Shown here in pieces: positions 33,392 to 33,428 of a DNA stretch of 33,428 nucleotides. The first letter of the stretch is position 1. Each line of letters begins with the position of its first letter. The notes under the pieces were generated by a model. It saw only the letters and a program-made list of their open reading frames with translations. It searched no databases and was not told the origin of the DNA. Origin of the DNA: Metalysinibacillus jejuensis (GTDB taxonomy: Bacteria; Bacillota; Bacilli; Bacillales_A; Planococcaceae). The stretch lies in the NCBI RefSeq assembly GCF_003057615.1, contig NZ_QAFW01000024.1, positions 1 through 33,428 of the forward strand. The letters run 5' to 3'. The position numbers and the translations under genes were made by a program.

Positions 33392-33428
33392 ATGACTAAA
33401 CAAAACAAAGCATTCAAATTCCGTTTAC
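33392..33428 (+). CDS. Start of a TnpB-like (IS200/IS605 OrfB) gene, cut by window edge
   Basis: Only 12 codons are visible: MTKQNKAFKFRL. The NKAFKFRL(YP) start is characteristic of TnpB/OrfB proteins of IS200/IS605-family elements, RNA-guided nucleases related to Cas12. A GAGG ribosome binding site lies upstream of the ATG at 33392, and a sigma-A promoter lies 40-70 bases upstream. No tnpA is seen to the left, so it could be an IS1341-type or solitary tnpB. With so little sequence the call is tentative. Confidence 0.45.
   Translation, partial: MTKQNKAFKFRL

Overview
The window looks like chromosomal DNA of a low-GC Gram-positive bacterium of the order Bacillales, probably Planococcaceae/Caryophanaceae (Lysinibacillus, Solibacillus or Kurthia relatives). 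The basis is strong AGGAGG-type ribosome binding sites, several TTG starts, classic hairpin-plus-T-run terminators, Cys-lipobox lipoproteins, and HssRS, OpuA, CstR and YezD homologues of Bacillota type. The genus call is inference. No prophage, CRISPR array or tRNA was seen. The only mobile-element hint is a TnpB-like start cut by the right edge.

Layout, left to right. (1) 1-152: the end of an rRNA operon (5S rRNA, terminator). (2) 157-4132: a LytTR-domain regulator divergent from the glyoxylate shunt genes aceA-aceB; the intergenic region has a promoter, a perfect inverted repeat and a LytTR-like site. (3) 4170-7299: a small lipoprotein, a heme-sensing two-component system (hssR-hssS), a near-perfect HssR box, and then a 131-residue four-helix membrane protein where the heme exporter hrtAB would be expected. 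(4) 7298-21617: a sulfate assimilation island. One minus-strand operon (sbp-cysT-cysW-cysA-cysH-cysD-cysNC) imports sulfate and activates and reduces it to sulfite. A second minus-strand operon (sumT-sirB-yezD-cysJ-cysI) makes siroheme and reduces sulfite to sulfide. A plus-strand pair (cysL-like regulator, cysQ) lies between them. The first operon has a promoter followed by a terminator hairpin in its leader, which suggests attenuation. (5) 21621-23507: a large Sel1-repeat protein. (6) 23678-28413: a BusR-type GntR/RCK_C regulator and an OpuA glycine betaine importer with two tandem substrate-binding lipoproteins. (7) 28481-31623: an orphan CstR-type persulfide sensor, a Cache-domain chemoreceptor with a tandem 20-bp repeat in its leader, and an EamA-family transporter. 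(8) 31852-33428: a PfkB sugar kinase coupled to a cysteine phosphatase, then the start of a TnpB-like gene.

The sulfur genes form a nearly complete route from external sulfate to sulfide: import (Sbp/CysTWA), APS (CysD plus the GTPase half of CysNC), PAPS (kinase half of CysNC), reduction (CysH), PAP clearance (CysQ), siroheme (SumT, SirB) and sulfite reduction (CysJI). The precorrin-2 dehydrogenase step is not encoded here. CstR further right may monitor reactive sulfur, though its target genes are not in view.

Most promising for follow-up: the HssR box driving a small HxH membrane protein; the BusR/OpuA module with a bipartite operator-like repeat; the sulfate-operon leader terminator; and the LytTR/aceAB pairing. 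All gene-free gaps are shorter than about 250 bases and are described where something is visible. Identifications are from reading the sequence and recalled family features; no database search was done.
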